Positions 15,019 through 24,012 of a DNA stretch of 38,587 nucleotides are shown here, in pieces (position 1 is the first letter of the stretch; each line of letters starts with the position of its first letter). The stretch spans positions 1-38,587 of the forward strand of contig JAWXUG010000002.1 of assembly GCA_044432885.1 (NCBI GenBank). The letters run 5' to 3'. Under the pieces are notes generated by a model. That model ran no database searches. It was not told the origin of the DNA and saw nothing but the letters and a program-made list of their open reading frames with translations. This stretch comes from CAYJNO01 sp044432885. GTDB lineage: Bacteria > Bacillota_I > Bacilli_A > Erysipelotrichales > Erysipelotrichaceae. The position numbers were made by a program, and so were the translations under genes.

Positions 15019-16693
15019 AAATTATATTCAACTACAAGATAGTAACTGTCGTAATTGTATGAGATGTGTAAGAGTCTGTCCGACTAAGGCAATGACCTAT
15101 ATAAATCATCAACCAATTATTGCGAAAGATGAATGTATTTTATGTGGACAATGTTATGTAGTCTGTCCGCATCAAGCGAAGAAAATACATAGTGATTTAG
15201 CTAAAATAAAGAAATGGTTAAAAGATGGAGAGAAACTGATCATGAGTATCGCTCCAAGTTTTGCTTCTATTTGGCCAAACTACCCTTTATTAAATAAACA
15301 ATTATTAGCTTTAGGGTTTTATAAAACCGATGAAACTTCTAAAGGAGCTAAGATTGTGAGTGAGTCCTATGGACAATTGCTTAAAGAAAAGAAGATGAAA
15401 AATATTATCACAACTTGTTGTCCTGCGGTAGTGGCGTTGGTAGAAAAAGATTATCCAGAATTAGTGGATCAATTAGCACCTGTTGTCTCTCCTATGGTTG
15501 CTCATGGAAGAACATTGAAAAAGGAAAATCCTGGGTGCAAGGTAGTCTTTCTTTCACCATGTATTGCAAAACAAAAGGAAACACATGATGAACGCTTTGA
15601 AGATGCAATCGATGCAACCATCAGTATGGGTGAATTATATGATTGGCTTAAAAGTGAAGAAAATAATGATGAACATGAAAATTGGAGTCATTTTGATGGA
15701 GATATCTCTCGGATTTATCCAACACCAGGGGGTGTGATTCGAACATTAAGCAAAGAAGAAAGCCCATATGAAATGGTAAGTGTAGAAGGAGTTGAGCGTA
15801 TTAAACGCACCTTTGATGCCATTATCTCTGGACATTTAGAAGGATATTTCTTTGATATGAGTGCGTGTGAAGAATCATGTTTAGGAGGACCATTACTAAG
15901 TAAGTTTAAACATAATCAATGGATTGCCCAAAAGATTATAAGAGAAAATGTAACGGTAGAAAAGATTAAGCCTAAACCAATCGATGATTTGTATCAGACA
16001 GCATGGAAAGATGAAAAAATAGAACGTGAACATTTTGATGAATCACGTATTCAAGATATGTTGTACGTTTTAGGTAAGACCAACAAAACCAAGGAATTAG
16101 ATTGTGGAAGTTGTGGATATGAGACTTGTCGTGAGAAGGCAATTGCAGTACTACAAGGGAAGGCAGATCCTAATCTATGTTTACCGCAAGCATTAGAAAA
16201 TGCCCAGTCATTGTCTAATTTAGTCATAAAAAATACACCTAATGGCATCATTGTTGTAAATAAACAATTAGAAATTCAAGAATTAAACCCAGCCGCAAGT
16301 CACATGTTGACCCTTGATCAAATTCAACCAATAGGCTTACCTATTTTATCAATATTACCCAATCTAAAATTACAAGAGATTTTGGAAAATCCACAGCCAA
16401 TCCAATATTTAAAAGCACGATATCCTCAATATAACTTATATGTGGATCATGCGATTACATATCTAGAAGAAAATGAAGTCTTTATTATCATATTAATGGA
16501 TTTAACGGTAGAGGAAGCAAGAGAAAAGATTATTAAGCAAATGCAAACCAATACGATAGAGGTCGCACAAAGAGTTATTGATGAACAGATGAGAACGGCT
16601 CAGGAAGTTGCAAGTTTACTTGGTGAAAGTACCGCTAAATCAAAGGTGGCATTGAGTAAATTGATGAAGGTTATGCAAGATGAGCACGAATAA
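15011..16693 (+). CDS. Sensory [FeFe] hydrogenase homologue with PAS domain (group C, HydS/HsfB-like)
   Basis: The 560-residue protein carries two 4Fe-4S motifs at the N-terminus (CRNCMRCVRVCP and CILCGQCYVVCP). An H-cluster domain follows with L1 TTCCPA (about 134), L2 SPCIAK (about 181) and L3 CEESCLGG (about 286). Next are an extra Cys-rich motif CGSCGYETC (about 364) and a PAS domain (about 395-500, NTPNGIIVVNKQLEIQELNPAA), ending in a helical segment. This is the layout of sensory rather than catalytic hydrogenases. All H-cluster cysteine ligands are present. It starts with GTG after AGGAGGTAG and overlaps the phosphatase gene by 14 bases, implying a sensor-effector pair in which the PAS domain relays H2 or redox state. 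Confidence 0.9.
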   Translation: MNRNYIQLQDSNCRNCMRCVRVCPTKAMTYINHQPIIAKDECILCGQCYVVCPHQAKKIHSDLAKIKKWLKDGEKLIMSIAPSFASIWPNYPLLNKQLLALGFYKTDETSKGAKIVSESYGQLLKEKKMKNIITTCCPAVVALVEKDYPELVDQLAPVVSPMVAHGRTLKKENPGCKVVFLSPCIAKQKETHDERFEDAIDATISMGELYDWLKSEENNDEHENWSHFDGDISRIYPTPGGVIRTLSKEESPYEMVSVEGVERIKRTFDAIISGHLEGYFFDMSACEESCLGGPLLSKFKHNQWIAQKIIRENVTVEKIKPKPIDDLYQTAWKDEKIEREHFDESRIQDMLYVLGKTNKTKELDCGSCGYETCREKAIAVLQGKADPNLCLPQALENAQSLSNLVIKNTPNGIIVVNKQLEIQELNPAASHMLTLDQIQPIGLPILSILPNLKLQEILENPQPIQYLKARYPQYNLYVDHAITYLEENEVFIIILMDLTVEEAREKIIKQMQTNTIEVAQRVIDEQMRTAQEVASLLGESTAKSKVALSKLMKVMQDEHE

Positions 16694-17867
16694 AGTTCAT
16701 GTGGATTGTTACTACAAATCGTTGCATAAACATCATGAAGAATTATGTGGGGACAAGGTAGAAGTCAGACACAATGATGAATTCTATTTAATGGTCTTAG
16801 CAGATGGGCTAGGGAGTGGTGTGAAAGCCAATATATTATCAACCCTTACAAGCACCATTATTAGTGAAATGATGATAGAGGGTTGTAGCATAGAAGAAGT
16901 AGTTGAAACCATTACTGCAACCTTACCAGAGTGTAAAGAGCGAAAGGTGGCATATTCTACCTTCACAATATTGCAAGTCTACTATACGGGCTATGCAAGA
17001 GTTGTAGAGTTTGATAATCCAAGTGCTATCATTTTACGTAATCATCAAGAAGTCAAACTTGAAAAAACCGTAAAAATGTACCAGCAAAGAAATATAAGTG
17101 AAGCTACTTTTGAGGTAAGACCTAATGATTATATAGTGTTTTTCTCAGATGGTATTATTCATGCAGGACTTGGCACTGTTTTAAATCTTGGATGGGAACA
17201 TGAAAATGTCGTGGAACATTTATTAGCTTATTACAAAGAAGAGGATACAGCTAATCAAGTCAATGATTTACTACTTTGTTGTGTCAATGATTTATATGGT
17301 GGAAAGTGTGGCGATGATTCCACAGTCTGCGTGGCACGGATTATTCCACAAACAGAAACAAGGGTGATGGTAGGACCGCCCATTTCACCAGAGGATGATG
17401 AGGTGGTGGTAGATAAATTAATGAAAGCCACAGGAAAGAAGATATGTTGTGGAGGAACGACGAGTAATATTGTTTCTCGAATCTTAAATCGTGTGATAGA
17501 TATGGATACATTAGACAGTATTGTCAATGATGTACCCCCTATTGCAAAAATCCAAGGGTTGGATTTAGTAAGTGAAGGGGTCCTAACTTTAACAAAGGTC
17601 AATGAACATCTAAAAGAGTGTGTAAATGATCGAGAATATTATGAAAATATGATGCATTCCAAACAAAAAGATGGCGCAAGTTTAATGTCTAAGATGTTAA
17701 TAAAAGAGTGCACAAAAATTGTATTTATGGTTGGAAGAAGTGATAACCCAGCACATAGTCAATTTGCTTATTCAACTATTTCTTTGAGTGCTAAATTAAG
17801 ATTGATACAATCCATTCAATCTAGCTTACACAAACTTGGAAAAATAGTCGAGATAGAACACTATTAA
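16680..17867 (+). CDS. SpoIIE-type PP2C serine/threonine phosphatase
   Basis: The 395-residue soluble protein has an N-terminal SpoIIE/PP2C phosphatase domain (residues about 1-220). The metal-binding Asp residues lie in MVLADGLGSGVKAN, VFFSDGIIHAGLG and GDDSTVCVARI. The C-terminal 170 residues (from VMVGPPISPEDD, with KKICCGGTTSNIVSR) form a conserved but unnamed domain found with hydrogenase-linked members of this family. It starts inside the 3' end of the sensory hydrogenase gene (ATGA overlap), so the two are translationally coupled. The likely role is dephosphorylation of a Ser/Thr-phosphorylated protein in response to the H-cluster sensor. No STAS-domain substrate is encoded here. Confidence 0.9.
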   Translation: MSTNKVHVDCYYKSLHKHHEELCGDKVEVRHNDEFYLMVLADGLGSGVKANILSTLTSTIISEMMIEGCSIEEVVETITATLPECKERKVAYSTFTILQVYYTGYARVVEFDNPSAIILRNHQEVKLEKTVKMYQQRNISEATFEVRPNDYIVFFSDGIIHAGLGTVLNLGWEHENVVEHLLAYYKEEDTANQVNDLLLCCVNDLYGGKCGDDSTVCVARIIPQTETRVMVGPPISPEDDEVVVDKLMKATGKKICCGGTTSNIVSRILNRVIDMDTLDSIVNDVPPIAKIQGLDLVSEGVLTLTKVNEHLKECVNDREYYENMMHSKQKDGASLMSKMLIKECTKIVFMVGRSDNPAHSQFAYSTISLSAKLRLIQSIQSSLHKLGKIVEIEHY

Positions 17868-17879
17868 AAGGAGGAAAAC

Positions 17880-18371
17880 ATGGAAAAATTAAATCAAAAT
17901 GCTTTAGAAAAAATTGATGAAATTGTAAAAAAACATCAATCAAAAAAAGGGCCAGTTAAATTGATGTTGCATGATGTACAACATGATTTAGGCTACATTC
18001 CATTTGTAGCGATGGAAAAAATTGCAGAAGCTTGTAAGGTTTCAGTAGCAGAAGTATATGGAGTCGTGACTTTTTATACTCAGTTTACAACAGAGCCAAA
18101 AGGAAAACATGTTGTCAATGTCTGTATGGGGACAGCATGCTATGTCAAAGGCTCTAAAGCGCTGTTAGAACGTATACAGGATCTAACAAAGTCGCCTGTA
18201 AATGGCACGAGTGAAGACGGCTTATTTAGTCTTGATGCAACAAGATGTCTTGGTGCTTGTGGATTGGCACCAATCGCAATTGTAGATGATAAAGTATATG
18301 GGAATGCCCTTGAATCATCCGTTTTAGAAGATTTAATCGTTGAAATTATTGCAAGAGAGCATGCTCAATGA
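17880..18371 (+). CDS. hydC: NuoE-like [2Fe-2S] subunit of the hydrogenase (HydC/HndA)
   Basis: The 163-residue NuoE/HndA-type protein is the small electron-transfer subunit of NAD(P)-linked and electron-bifurcating hydrogenases. The N-terminal helical part (LGYIPFVAMEKIAEACKVS, AEVYGVVTFYTQF) is followed by the thioredoxin-fold domain with the four [2Fe-2S] cysteines in CMGTACYVKG and ATRCLGACGLAP. The length is normal. AAGGAGG lies 5-10 bases before the ATG. It is separated from hydB and hydA by the signalling genes, which is unusual compared with a compact hydCBA. It overlaps the next gene by 4 bases (ATGA). Confidence 0.93.
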   Translation: MEKLNQNALEKIDEIVKKHQSKKGPVKLMLHDVQHDLGYIPFVAMEKIAEACKVSVAEVYGVVTFYTQFTTEPKGKHVVNVCMGTACYVKGSKALLERIQDLTKSPVNGTSEDGLFSLDATRCLGACGLAPIAIVDDKVYGNALESSVLEDLIVEIIAREHAQ

Positions 18372-18730
18372 TGAAAGCTAAAACAATCATTGAATCACTT
18401 AATGGTAATCTTTTTCACCAATACGATAGCGCTTTATTAGAAAAAGAGTATCAATATGTATTTGCAAGTGATTTAATGTCAGATGCCTTAGCAATGATAC
18501 AAGAACATCCTGAAACTACAGTTTTATTAACAGGTTTATGTAATGCTCAATCATTGCGAAGTGCAGAAATGCTTGATGTAGATTTAGTCATCTATGTTCG
18601 TGGAAAAAAATTACAAGAGGTCGATTTTACGGATTTTTCAATCAATATTTATGGTACCGATTTAACGATGTTTGAAGCTTGTGGGAAACTGTATCAATTA
18701 GGACTAAAGGCGCCTATACAAGATGTATAA
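18368..18730 (+). CDS. DRTGG-domain-like protein 1
   Basis: This is a 120-residue soluble protein. Its core (VFASDLMSDALAMIQEHPETTVLLTGLCNAQSLRSAEML) resembles the DRTGG domain, a ligand-binding or regulatory fold often found with CBS proteins and in clostridial hydrogenase operons. A DRTGG-like relative is encoded further down (20310-20636). It overlaps the upstream gene by 4 bases and the downstream GHKL ATPase by 8, so all three are tightly coupled. The ligand is unknown and the assignment rests on pattern resemblance. Confidence 0.6.
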   Translation: MMKAKTIIESLNGNLFHQYDSALLEKEYQYVFASDLMSDALAMIQEHPETTVLLTGLCNAQSLRSAEMLDVDLVIYVRGKKLQEVDFTDFSINIYGTDLTMFEACGKLYQLGLKAPIQDV

Positions 18731-19136
18731 ACAAACCTATTTGATTGAAAAAGATGACTATAATAATGCTGGGAAAATATCCAGTCAACTGAAACAAACA
18801 TTTAAACAATTAGGATTTGAAGCACCTTTAATTCGTAGAATGGCTGTTGCGAGTTATGAAGCTGAAATCAATATGATTATTCATTCTCTAGGGGGTGAAA
18901 TTAGTGTGTTGATCAATGAAGAAAAGGTAATCTTATCTTTTAATGATAAGGGTCCTGGTATTGTTGATATTGAAAAAGCATTGACAGCAGGTTATTCCAC
19001 TGCAAGTAGTAAAGCCAGAGAATTTGGCTTTGGGGCAGGGATGGGACTACCAAATATAAAACGGGTGTCTGATGAATTTTCGATAACAAGCAGTCCAGAG
19101 GGAACCTTACTTGAGATTGGATTTAACGTAAGTTGA
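18723..19136 (+). CDS. RsbW-like GHKL ATPase (anti-sigma/serine kinase type)
   Basis: The 137-residue GHKL ATPase is of the RsbW/SpoIIAB sort, which phosphorylate a partner protein on Ser/Thr. The N-box is ASYEAEINMIIHS, G1 is FNDKGPGI and G2 is FGFGAGMGLPNI. It has no His-phosphoacceptor domain or membrane segment. Encoded with the SpoIIE-type phosphatase, it could form the kinase half of a partner switch; the switched protein (a STAS antagonist or sigma factor) is not in the window. It overlaps both neighbours by a few bases. Confidence 0.85.
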   Translation: MYKQTYLIEKDDYNNAGKISSQLKQTFKQLGFEAPLIRRMAVASYEAEINMIIHSLGGEISVLINEEKVILSFNDKGPGIVDIEKALTAGYSTASSKAREFGFGAGMGLPNIKRVSDEFSITSSPEGTLLEIGFNVS

Positions 19137-20323
19137 AAAGTTTAATACGTTATACCCTTGATCATTGTAATAAATGTTTAAAATGTTTACATCAGTGTCC
19201 AACACAAGCCATTTCAATTATTGAAGACCGTGTAATAATTAACAACGATAACTGTATTCATTGTGGTAAATGCATCGATCAATGCCTTACAAGAGGGTTA
19301 AAAGAAACATCTAGTAGACTCGAAAGTATCCAACAATACGACTTTACGGTTGCGCTTGTACCAACCGCAATCTTTGGAAGTTGTAAAAATAATCAGGAAG
19401 TTTATCAACTGATACAAGCGATTTTATCTCTTGGATTTAGTGAGGTAGAAGTCATTGATAAAATAGAGACAAGTTGTAGTGAGTATGTCATTCAACAAGC
19501 CCATACAAGTGAACAGACGATTATCTCTAGCAACTGTCCTGTAGCAAATAATTTGATTAGATTACGCTATCCAATGTTGGTAGAACACTTATCAAAAGTA
19601 GATTATCCAAGCGAGGTAGCTGCACGTTATGTACGCGATAAGTATAAAGAGAAAGCTCATTTAGGAATCTTTTACTTAGCAGAATGTGTTGGGAAGTTAG
19701 CTTTAGCGAAGTATCCACTTGAACATTTAAATTATGAAGTGGATCATGCGATAGCACTTTCAGTCTTGTTTCCAATATTAAATAAAAATTTGAAACCAGT
19801 TGATCATCATGAGTATCCGTTATCTTATCAAGCATTAAGAAAGACAATGGGTAAATCATTAGATCAACCCGGTTACTTAAATGTAGATGGTATAGAAAAA
19901 ATACAACATGTATTAGAATTAGAAGAATTTGATTTAATTGATAACATCCATTATCTCAATTTGAAAACTTGTTTCAATGGGTGTGTGGGAGGCAACTTGT
20001 TATGGGGGAACCCATACAATGGCAAAAATAATATTAAACAACTTCTTAAACAAGCCCATCATGAGTCGATTGAAATAGATGAAAGATGGTTAATGAGAAA
20101 AGAGGAAGAGAATCCTCGAAAAAGCACAAAAGACTTTAAAAAAAGATTAGATTATTTTACAAAAATGAACCAACAACTTCAACAGCTACCAGAATATGAT
20201 TGTGGGGCTTGTGGATATCCGTCATGCCGTATTATGGCAGAAAAAATACTAGAAGGAAAACATCAATTAGAAGATTGTTTGGTTTTATCTTCAAAGAAAA
20301 GAGGTCAATATGAAAATAAGTGA
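19133..20323 (+). CDS. Degenerate [FeFe]-hydrogenase-like Fe-S protein
   Basis: This 396-residue protein begins with two 4Fe-4S motifs (CNKCLKCLHQCP and CIHCGKCIDQC). A hydrogenase large-subunit-like domain follows with altered motifs: L1 SSNCPVANN (about 132), L2 AECVGK (about 182) and L3 TCFNGCVGG (about 279). The cluster-binding cysteines persist, but the proton-relay Cys of TSCCP is Asn. The C-terminus carries CGACGYPSC (about 357), as in the sensory hydrogenase, but there is no PAS domain. It is therefore probably a non-catalytic sensor or electron-transfer protein. It starts at TTG in a TTGA overlap with the ATPase gene and overlaps the next gene by 14 bases. Confidence 0.82.
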   Translation: MKSLIRYTLDHCNKCLKCLHQCPTQAISIIEDRVIINNDNCIHCGKCIDQCLTRGLKETSSRLESIQQYDFTVALVPTAIFGSCKNNQEVYQLIQAILSLGFSEVEVIDKIETSCSEYVIQQAHTSEQTIISSNCPVANNLIRLRYPMLVEHLSKVDYPSEVAARYVRDKYKEKAHLGIFYLAECVGKLALAKYPLEHLNYEVDHAIALSVLFPILNKNLKPVDHHEYPLSYQALRKTMGKSLDQPGYLNVDGIEKIQHVLELEEFDLIDNIHYLNLKTCFNGCVGGNLLWGNPYNGKNNIKQLLKQAHHESIEIDERWLMRKEEENPRKSTKDFKKRLDYFTKMNQQLQQLPEYDCGACGYPSCRIMAEKILEGKHQLEDCLVLSSKKRGQYENK

Positions 20324-20636
20324 AATCATTAAAGACACAGATTGGAAAGTTTATGGAGAGGCACTTGAACAAGAGGTTGAAGGCGTTTTTGTGAGTGATT
20401 TATTAAGCTGGGTAATTGGACATGGTGAGGAAAATCAAGCCTGGGTTACCATGCAAACGCATCTCAATGTATTAGCAGTAGCAGCTTTAAAAGAATTTAG
20501 TTGTATCATTGTAACACATGATGCGCCGATTAGTGAGGAAGTGCAAAAGGAAGCTATTGAAAAAAATATCATGATGCTACAAACATCCCTTACTTCATAT
20601 GAGGCTTGTAAATATCTTGTAAGTAAAGGCCTATAA
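20310..20636 (+). CDS. DRTGG-domain-like protein 2
   Basis: This is a 108-residue soluble protein. The segment VFVSDLLSWVIGHGEENQAWVTMQTHLNVLAVAAL matches the DRTGG-domain pattern well and is clearer than in the first DRTGG-like protein of this operon. SD AGAGGT lies before ATG 20310. The reading frame ends directly against the PHP gene. Proteins of this type are found with bifurcating hydrogenases and PHP proteins in clostridia, but their biochemical role is not established. Confidence 0.75.
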   Translation: MKISEIIKDTDWKVYGEALEQEVEGVFVSDLLSWVIGHGEENQAWVTMQTHLNVLAVAALKEFSCIIVTHDAPISEEVQKEAIEKNIMMLQTSLTSYEACKYLVSKGL

Positions 20637-21317
20637 ATGAAATATGATTTACATATTCATTCATGTTTGTCCCCTTGTAGTGAGGATGAAATGAGTATAA
20701 ATAATATGATCAATATGGCACTCATTAAAGAGTTAGATTTAATCAGTGTGACCGATCATAATTGTATGAAGAATCAAAAAGTAATTGCGAAAGTGGCAAG
20801 AGAAAAAGGCTTAAGATATTTATATGGTGTAGAGGTTCAAACAAGTGAAGATGTACATGTATTATGTTATTTCAAAAAAGAAGAGTATGTAGATAAGATG
20901 CAAACTTATCTTGATACACACCTTCCTAAAATAAAAAACAATACCCAGTTTTTTGGACACCAATATTGTATGAATGAATATGATGAGGTGATTGAAGAGT
21001 ATCCTTGGCTATTATTAAATTCGTTGGATGTAAGCTTAAGTGAATTGGTTCATTTTGTGCATCAAAATGAAGGACATGTGGTTCTTGCTCACATCTATAA
21101 GCTATCTAATGGTATCATTCATCATCTAGGATTTATTCCAAAAGAATTGGCCTTTGATGGTGTTGAATTAAAATCCAAAGATGAGGAAAAACAACTTTAT
21201 CAAAGTCACCCATGGATGAGCAATATTGAGGTTTATTATAATTCTGATGCCCATCAGCTTATTGATATACAAGAGGCAATACATACTTTGGAAAAAGGAG
21301 GATGGTTTTATGAATGA
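20637..21317 (+). CDS. PHP-domain metal-dependent phosphoesterase
   Basis: The 226-residue protein has a PHP metallo-phosphoesterase fold. Metal ligands are visible in DLHIHSCLSPCSEDEMS (two His), SVTDHNC (Asp, His), GVEVQ (Glu), VLAHIYK (His) and NSDAHQ (Asp, His). PHP proteins hydrolyse phosphate esters or nucleotides; the substrate is not known. The ATG immediately follows the previous stop codon. Its position with DRTGG and GHKL genes suggests a regulatory role, for example turnover of a small phosphorylated signal; this is inference. Confidence 0.87.
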   Translation: MKYDLHIHSCLSPCSEDEMSINNMINMALIKELDLISVTDHNCMKNQKVIAKVAREKGLRYLYGVEVQTSEDVHVLCYFKKEEYVDKMQTYLDTHLPKIKNNTQFFGHQYCMNEYDEVIEEYPWLLLNSLDVSLSELVHFVHQNEGHVVLAHIYKLSNGIIHHLGFIPKELAFDGVELKSKDEEKQLYQSHPWMSNIEVYYNSDAHQLIDIQEAIHTLEKGGWFYE

Positions 21318-21840
21318 TCTAGCTGCTACCGTACTTGATATTGCTTCAAATGGTGTACGAGCGAATGCATCCATTATTCAAATTTCAATTCATGAAAGTA
21401 AGCAATATGATTTTTTTAGATTAATCATACAAGATAATGGGAAAGGGATGGATGAAGAAACGATCAATCAGGCATTAAATCCATTTTATTCTACAAGAAC
21501 TACCCGATCTATTGGTATGGGATTACCTTTATTAAATGATTTGGCAAAAGGGTGTAATGGATCCTTAAATATAGATTCTAAAGTAGGAGTATTTACTAAG
21601 GTCTTGTTGGAAATCCAAAGAAGCCATATTGATGTGCCACCAATGGGTGATATAGGAGAAGCAATCATGATTTTAATACAATCCAATGATCGCATTCATT
21701 ATATATTCAACTATCAAAATGACGAAGAATCGTATCAATTAGATACCAATGAAGTTAAAGAAGTATTAGAAACAGATTCATTAAATGACTATATGATTTT
21801 AAATTGGATTAAAGAGAATGTTAATCACAATTTTAAATAA
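21310..21840 (+). CDS. Histidine-kinase-like GHKL ATPase
   Basis: The 176-residue protein is a stand-alone HATPase_c domain with N-box TVLDIASNGVRANAS, G1 DNGKGM and a second glycine motif TRSIGMGLPLL. There is no sensor, no dimerisation or phospho-His domain and no membrane segment. The C-terminal 50 residues form an extra domain (IHYIFNYQNDEESYQL). I chose ATG 21310 because AAGGAGG lies about 9 bases upstream; the frame is open further upstream inside the PHP gene. It is the second GHKL ATPase of the operon. Confidence 0.82.
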   Translation: MNDLAATVLDIASNGVRANASIIQISIHESKQYDFFRLIIQDNGKGMDEETINQALNPFYSTRTTRSIGMGLPLLNDLAKGCNGSLNIDSKVGVFTKVLLEIQRSHIDVPPMGDIGEAIMILIQSNDRIHYIFNYQNDEESYQLDTNEVKEVLETDSLNDYMILNWIKENVNHNFK

Positions 21841-21849
21841 GGAGGAATT

Positions 21850-22209
21850 ATGAAATCATTAGACGAATTAAAAAAAATGCGTGATGAAGCACGCAAAAAA
21901 ATGGACATGAGAGATAGTGAAAAAGACTATCGCGTGGTAGTTGGTATGGCTACTTGTGGGATTGCTGCAGGAGCACGTGAAGTCTTAACTGCCTTAATGA
22001 AGGAAACAAGTGAACGTGAGTATTCATGTGTAGTGACACAAACAGGATGTATTGGAATGTGCACCCTTGAGCCAATTGTAGAAATTTTTGACAAAGAAGG
22101 AAACAAAACGACTTACATCCAAGTAAATGCTGAAAAGGCGAGAGAAATCCTTCATGAACATGTTAAGAATCATCATATTATTGCGGAATACACCGCTGTT
22201 GTGAGGTAG
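21850..22209 (+). CDS. Thioredoxin-fold ferredoxin subunit beside hydB
   Basis: This 119-residue [2Fe-2S] ferredoxin-like protein is of the kind often encoded just upstream of the NuoF-type hydrogenase subunit. A charged helix (residues 1-27) precedes the thioredoxin fold. Cys residues are at about 36 (MATCGIAAGARE), 61, and 68 and 72 (QTGCIGMC). The usual CX4C first pair is not present, so the fourth ligand may be Cys61, or the cluster may be absent or altered. SD AAGGAGG precedes the ATG. It is followed 3 bases later by hydB, so it is likely part of the hydrogenase complex or an electron carrier to it. Confidence 0.8.
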   Translation: MKSLDELKKMRDEARKKMDMRDSEKDYRVVVGMATCGIAAGAREVLTALMKETSEREYSCVVTQTGCIGMCTLEPIVEIFDKEGNKTTYIQVNAEKAREILHEHVKNHHIIAEYTAVVR

Positions 22210-22212
22210 ACT

Positions 22213-24009
22213 ATGGAAAGAATTCATATTCTAGTATGTGCCGGTACTGGCTGTAATTCTTCTTCAAGTCTTGAGATTTACTACCGACTACAAAAAGAAA
22301 TAGAAGCAATGAAGCTTGATTCAGAAGTTAAAATTATTAAGACAGGGTGCTTTGGTCTTTGTCAAAAAGGACCGATTGTAGCCATTTATCCAGATAAGGT
22401 ATTCTATTGTCATGTGAGTGTTGATGATGTCAAAGAAATTGTAAGTGAACATATCTATAAAGGTAGAGTGGTTCAACATCTTCAATTAACGGATGTGGAT
22501 GAAGCGACAAAAGAGAAGATCTTTGATATTGATTCGATTCGTTTTTATGCTAAACAAAAAAGAGTAGCCTTAAAAAACTGTGGTTTAATTAATCCTGAAG
22601 ATATTGATGAATATATCGCACAAGATGGCTATCAAGGTTTAGGGAAGGCCATTAGTGAAATGACGCCTAAAGATGTCATTGAAGAAATGAAGACATCAGG
22701 ATTAAGAGGACGCGGAGGCGGAGGCTTTTTAACTGGATTAAAATGGCAATTCGCTTATGCTCAGAATTCGGATGAAAAATATGTAATTTGTAATGCAGAT
22801 GAAGGGGATCCTGGAGCATTTATGGATCGAAGCATCTTAGAGGGAGATCCACATAGTGTAATTGAGGCGATGGCAATTGCTGCTTATGCTATTGGTGCGA
22901 ATCATGGGTATATTTATATTCGAGCAGAATATCCAATTGCTGTAGAAAGACTTGAAATCGCAATGAAGCAAGCGCGTGAGTATGGTTTGCTTGGAGATAA
23001 TATCTTAGGATGTGGGTTTAATTTTGATTTAGAAATTAGGCTAGGTGCAGGTGCCTTTGTATGTGGTGAAGAAACAGCTCTAATTGCTTCTATTGAAGGG
23101 AAGCGTGGAATGCCTGTAGTAAAACCACCATTCCCTGCAGTAAGTGGGGTATGGGGAAAACCTACCATCATTAATAATGTTGAAACGCTAGCGAATATTC
23201 CACAAATTATGTTAAAAGGTGCTGATTGGTTCAAAAGTATGGGAACAGAAAATTCAAGTGGCACAAAAGTATTTGCACTTGGTGGTAAGATTGTTAATAC
23301 CGGCTTAGTAGAAGTGCCTATGGGGATTACTTTAAGAGAGGTCATCTATGATATAGGTGGCGGTATTCCTAATGGTAAAAAATTTAAAGCAGTTCAAACA
23401 GGGGGGCCAAGTGGTGGATGTTTGACAGAAGAACATTTAGATACTCCGATTGATTTTGATAACTTGGTAGCATTAGGCTCAATGATGGGTAGTGGCGGTA
23501 TGATCATCTTAGATGAAGATAATTGTATGGTCGATGTTGCAAGATTTTATATGGATTTTATAGTCGATGAATCTTGTGGAAAGTGTAGCCCATGTCGTAT
23601 CGGAACAAAGAGAATGTTGGAATTATTAACAGATCTTTGTGAAGGTAGAGGAAGCATGGAAACCATTGAAGAGTTAGAAAGATTAGCTGGAACAATTAAA
23701 GATACAGCCTTATGTGGATTAGGGCAAACAGCACCAAATCCTGTCTTGTCTACGTTACGTTTATTTAAAGATGAATATCTAGCACATGCGATAGATCACA
23801 AGTGTCCATCACAGGTATGTAAACATCTACTAGAATATTCTATTGATCCTGAAATATGTCGCAAATGTAGCTTATGTGCGAAACAATGTCCAGTAGGAGC
23901 TATTAGTGGGGTTCCGGGTAAAGAGCCTTATGTAATTGATACAACTAAGTGTATTAAGTGTGGTGCGTGTATGGCTTCATGTCGTTTCAGCGCAATAGAA
24001 AGAAGGTAG
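22213..24009 (+). CDS. hydB: NuoF-like NADH/FMN subunit of bifurcating [FeFe] hydrogenase (HydB)
   Basis: The 598-residue flavoprotein is the NAD(H)-binding and FMN-bearing subunit. A thioredoxin-like [2Fe-2S] domain comes first (CAGTGCNSSS, KTGCFGLCQKGP). The NuoF core has the NADH/FMN motif GLRGRGGGGFLTGLKW (about 162), CNADEGDPGAFMDR, GAGAFVCGEETAL and the 4Fe-4S motif ESCGKCSPCRIGT. Two C-terminal 4Fe-4S motifs (CRKCSLCAKQCP and CIKCGACMASC) complete it. In HydABC enzymes this subunit couples NADH with reduced ferredoxin. The next gene (hydA) starts 3 bases after its stop. Confidence 0.96.
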   Translation: MERIHILVCAGTGCNSSSSLEIYYRLQKEIEAMKLDSEVKIIKTGCFGLCQKGPIVAIYPDKVFYCHVSVDDVKEIVSEHIYKGRVVQHLQLTDVDEATKEKIFDIDSIRFYAKQKRVALKNCGLINPEDIDEYIAQDGYQGLGKAISEMTPKDVIEEMKTSGLRGRGGGGFLTGLKWQFAYAQNSDEKYVICNADEGDPGAFMDRSILEGDPHSVIEAMAIAAYAIGANHGYIYIRAEYPIAVERLEIAMKQAREYGLLGDNILGCGFNFDLEIRLGAGAFVCGEETALIASIEGKRGMPVVKPPFPAVSGVWGKPTIINNVETLANIPQIMLKGADWFKSMGTENSSGTKVFALGGKIVNTGLVEVPMGITLREVIYDIGGGIPNGKKFKAVQTGGPSGGCLTEEHLDTPIDFDNLVALGSMMGSGGMIILDEDNCMVDVARFYMDFIVDESCGKCSPCRIGTKRMLELLTDLCEGRGSMETIEELERLAGTIKDTALCGLGQTAPNPVLSTLRLFKDEYLAHAIDHKCPSQVCKHLLEYSIDPEICRKCSLCAKQCPVGAISGVPGKEPYVIDTTKCIKCGACMASCRFSAIERR

Positions 24010-24012
24010 AAA

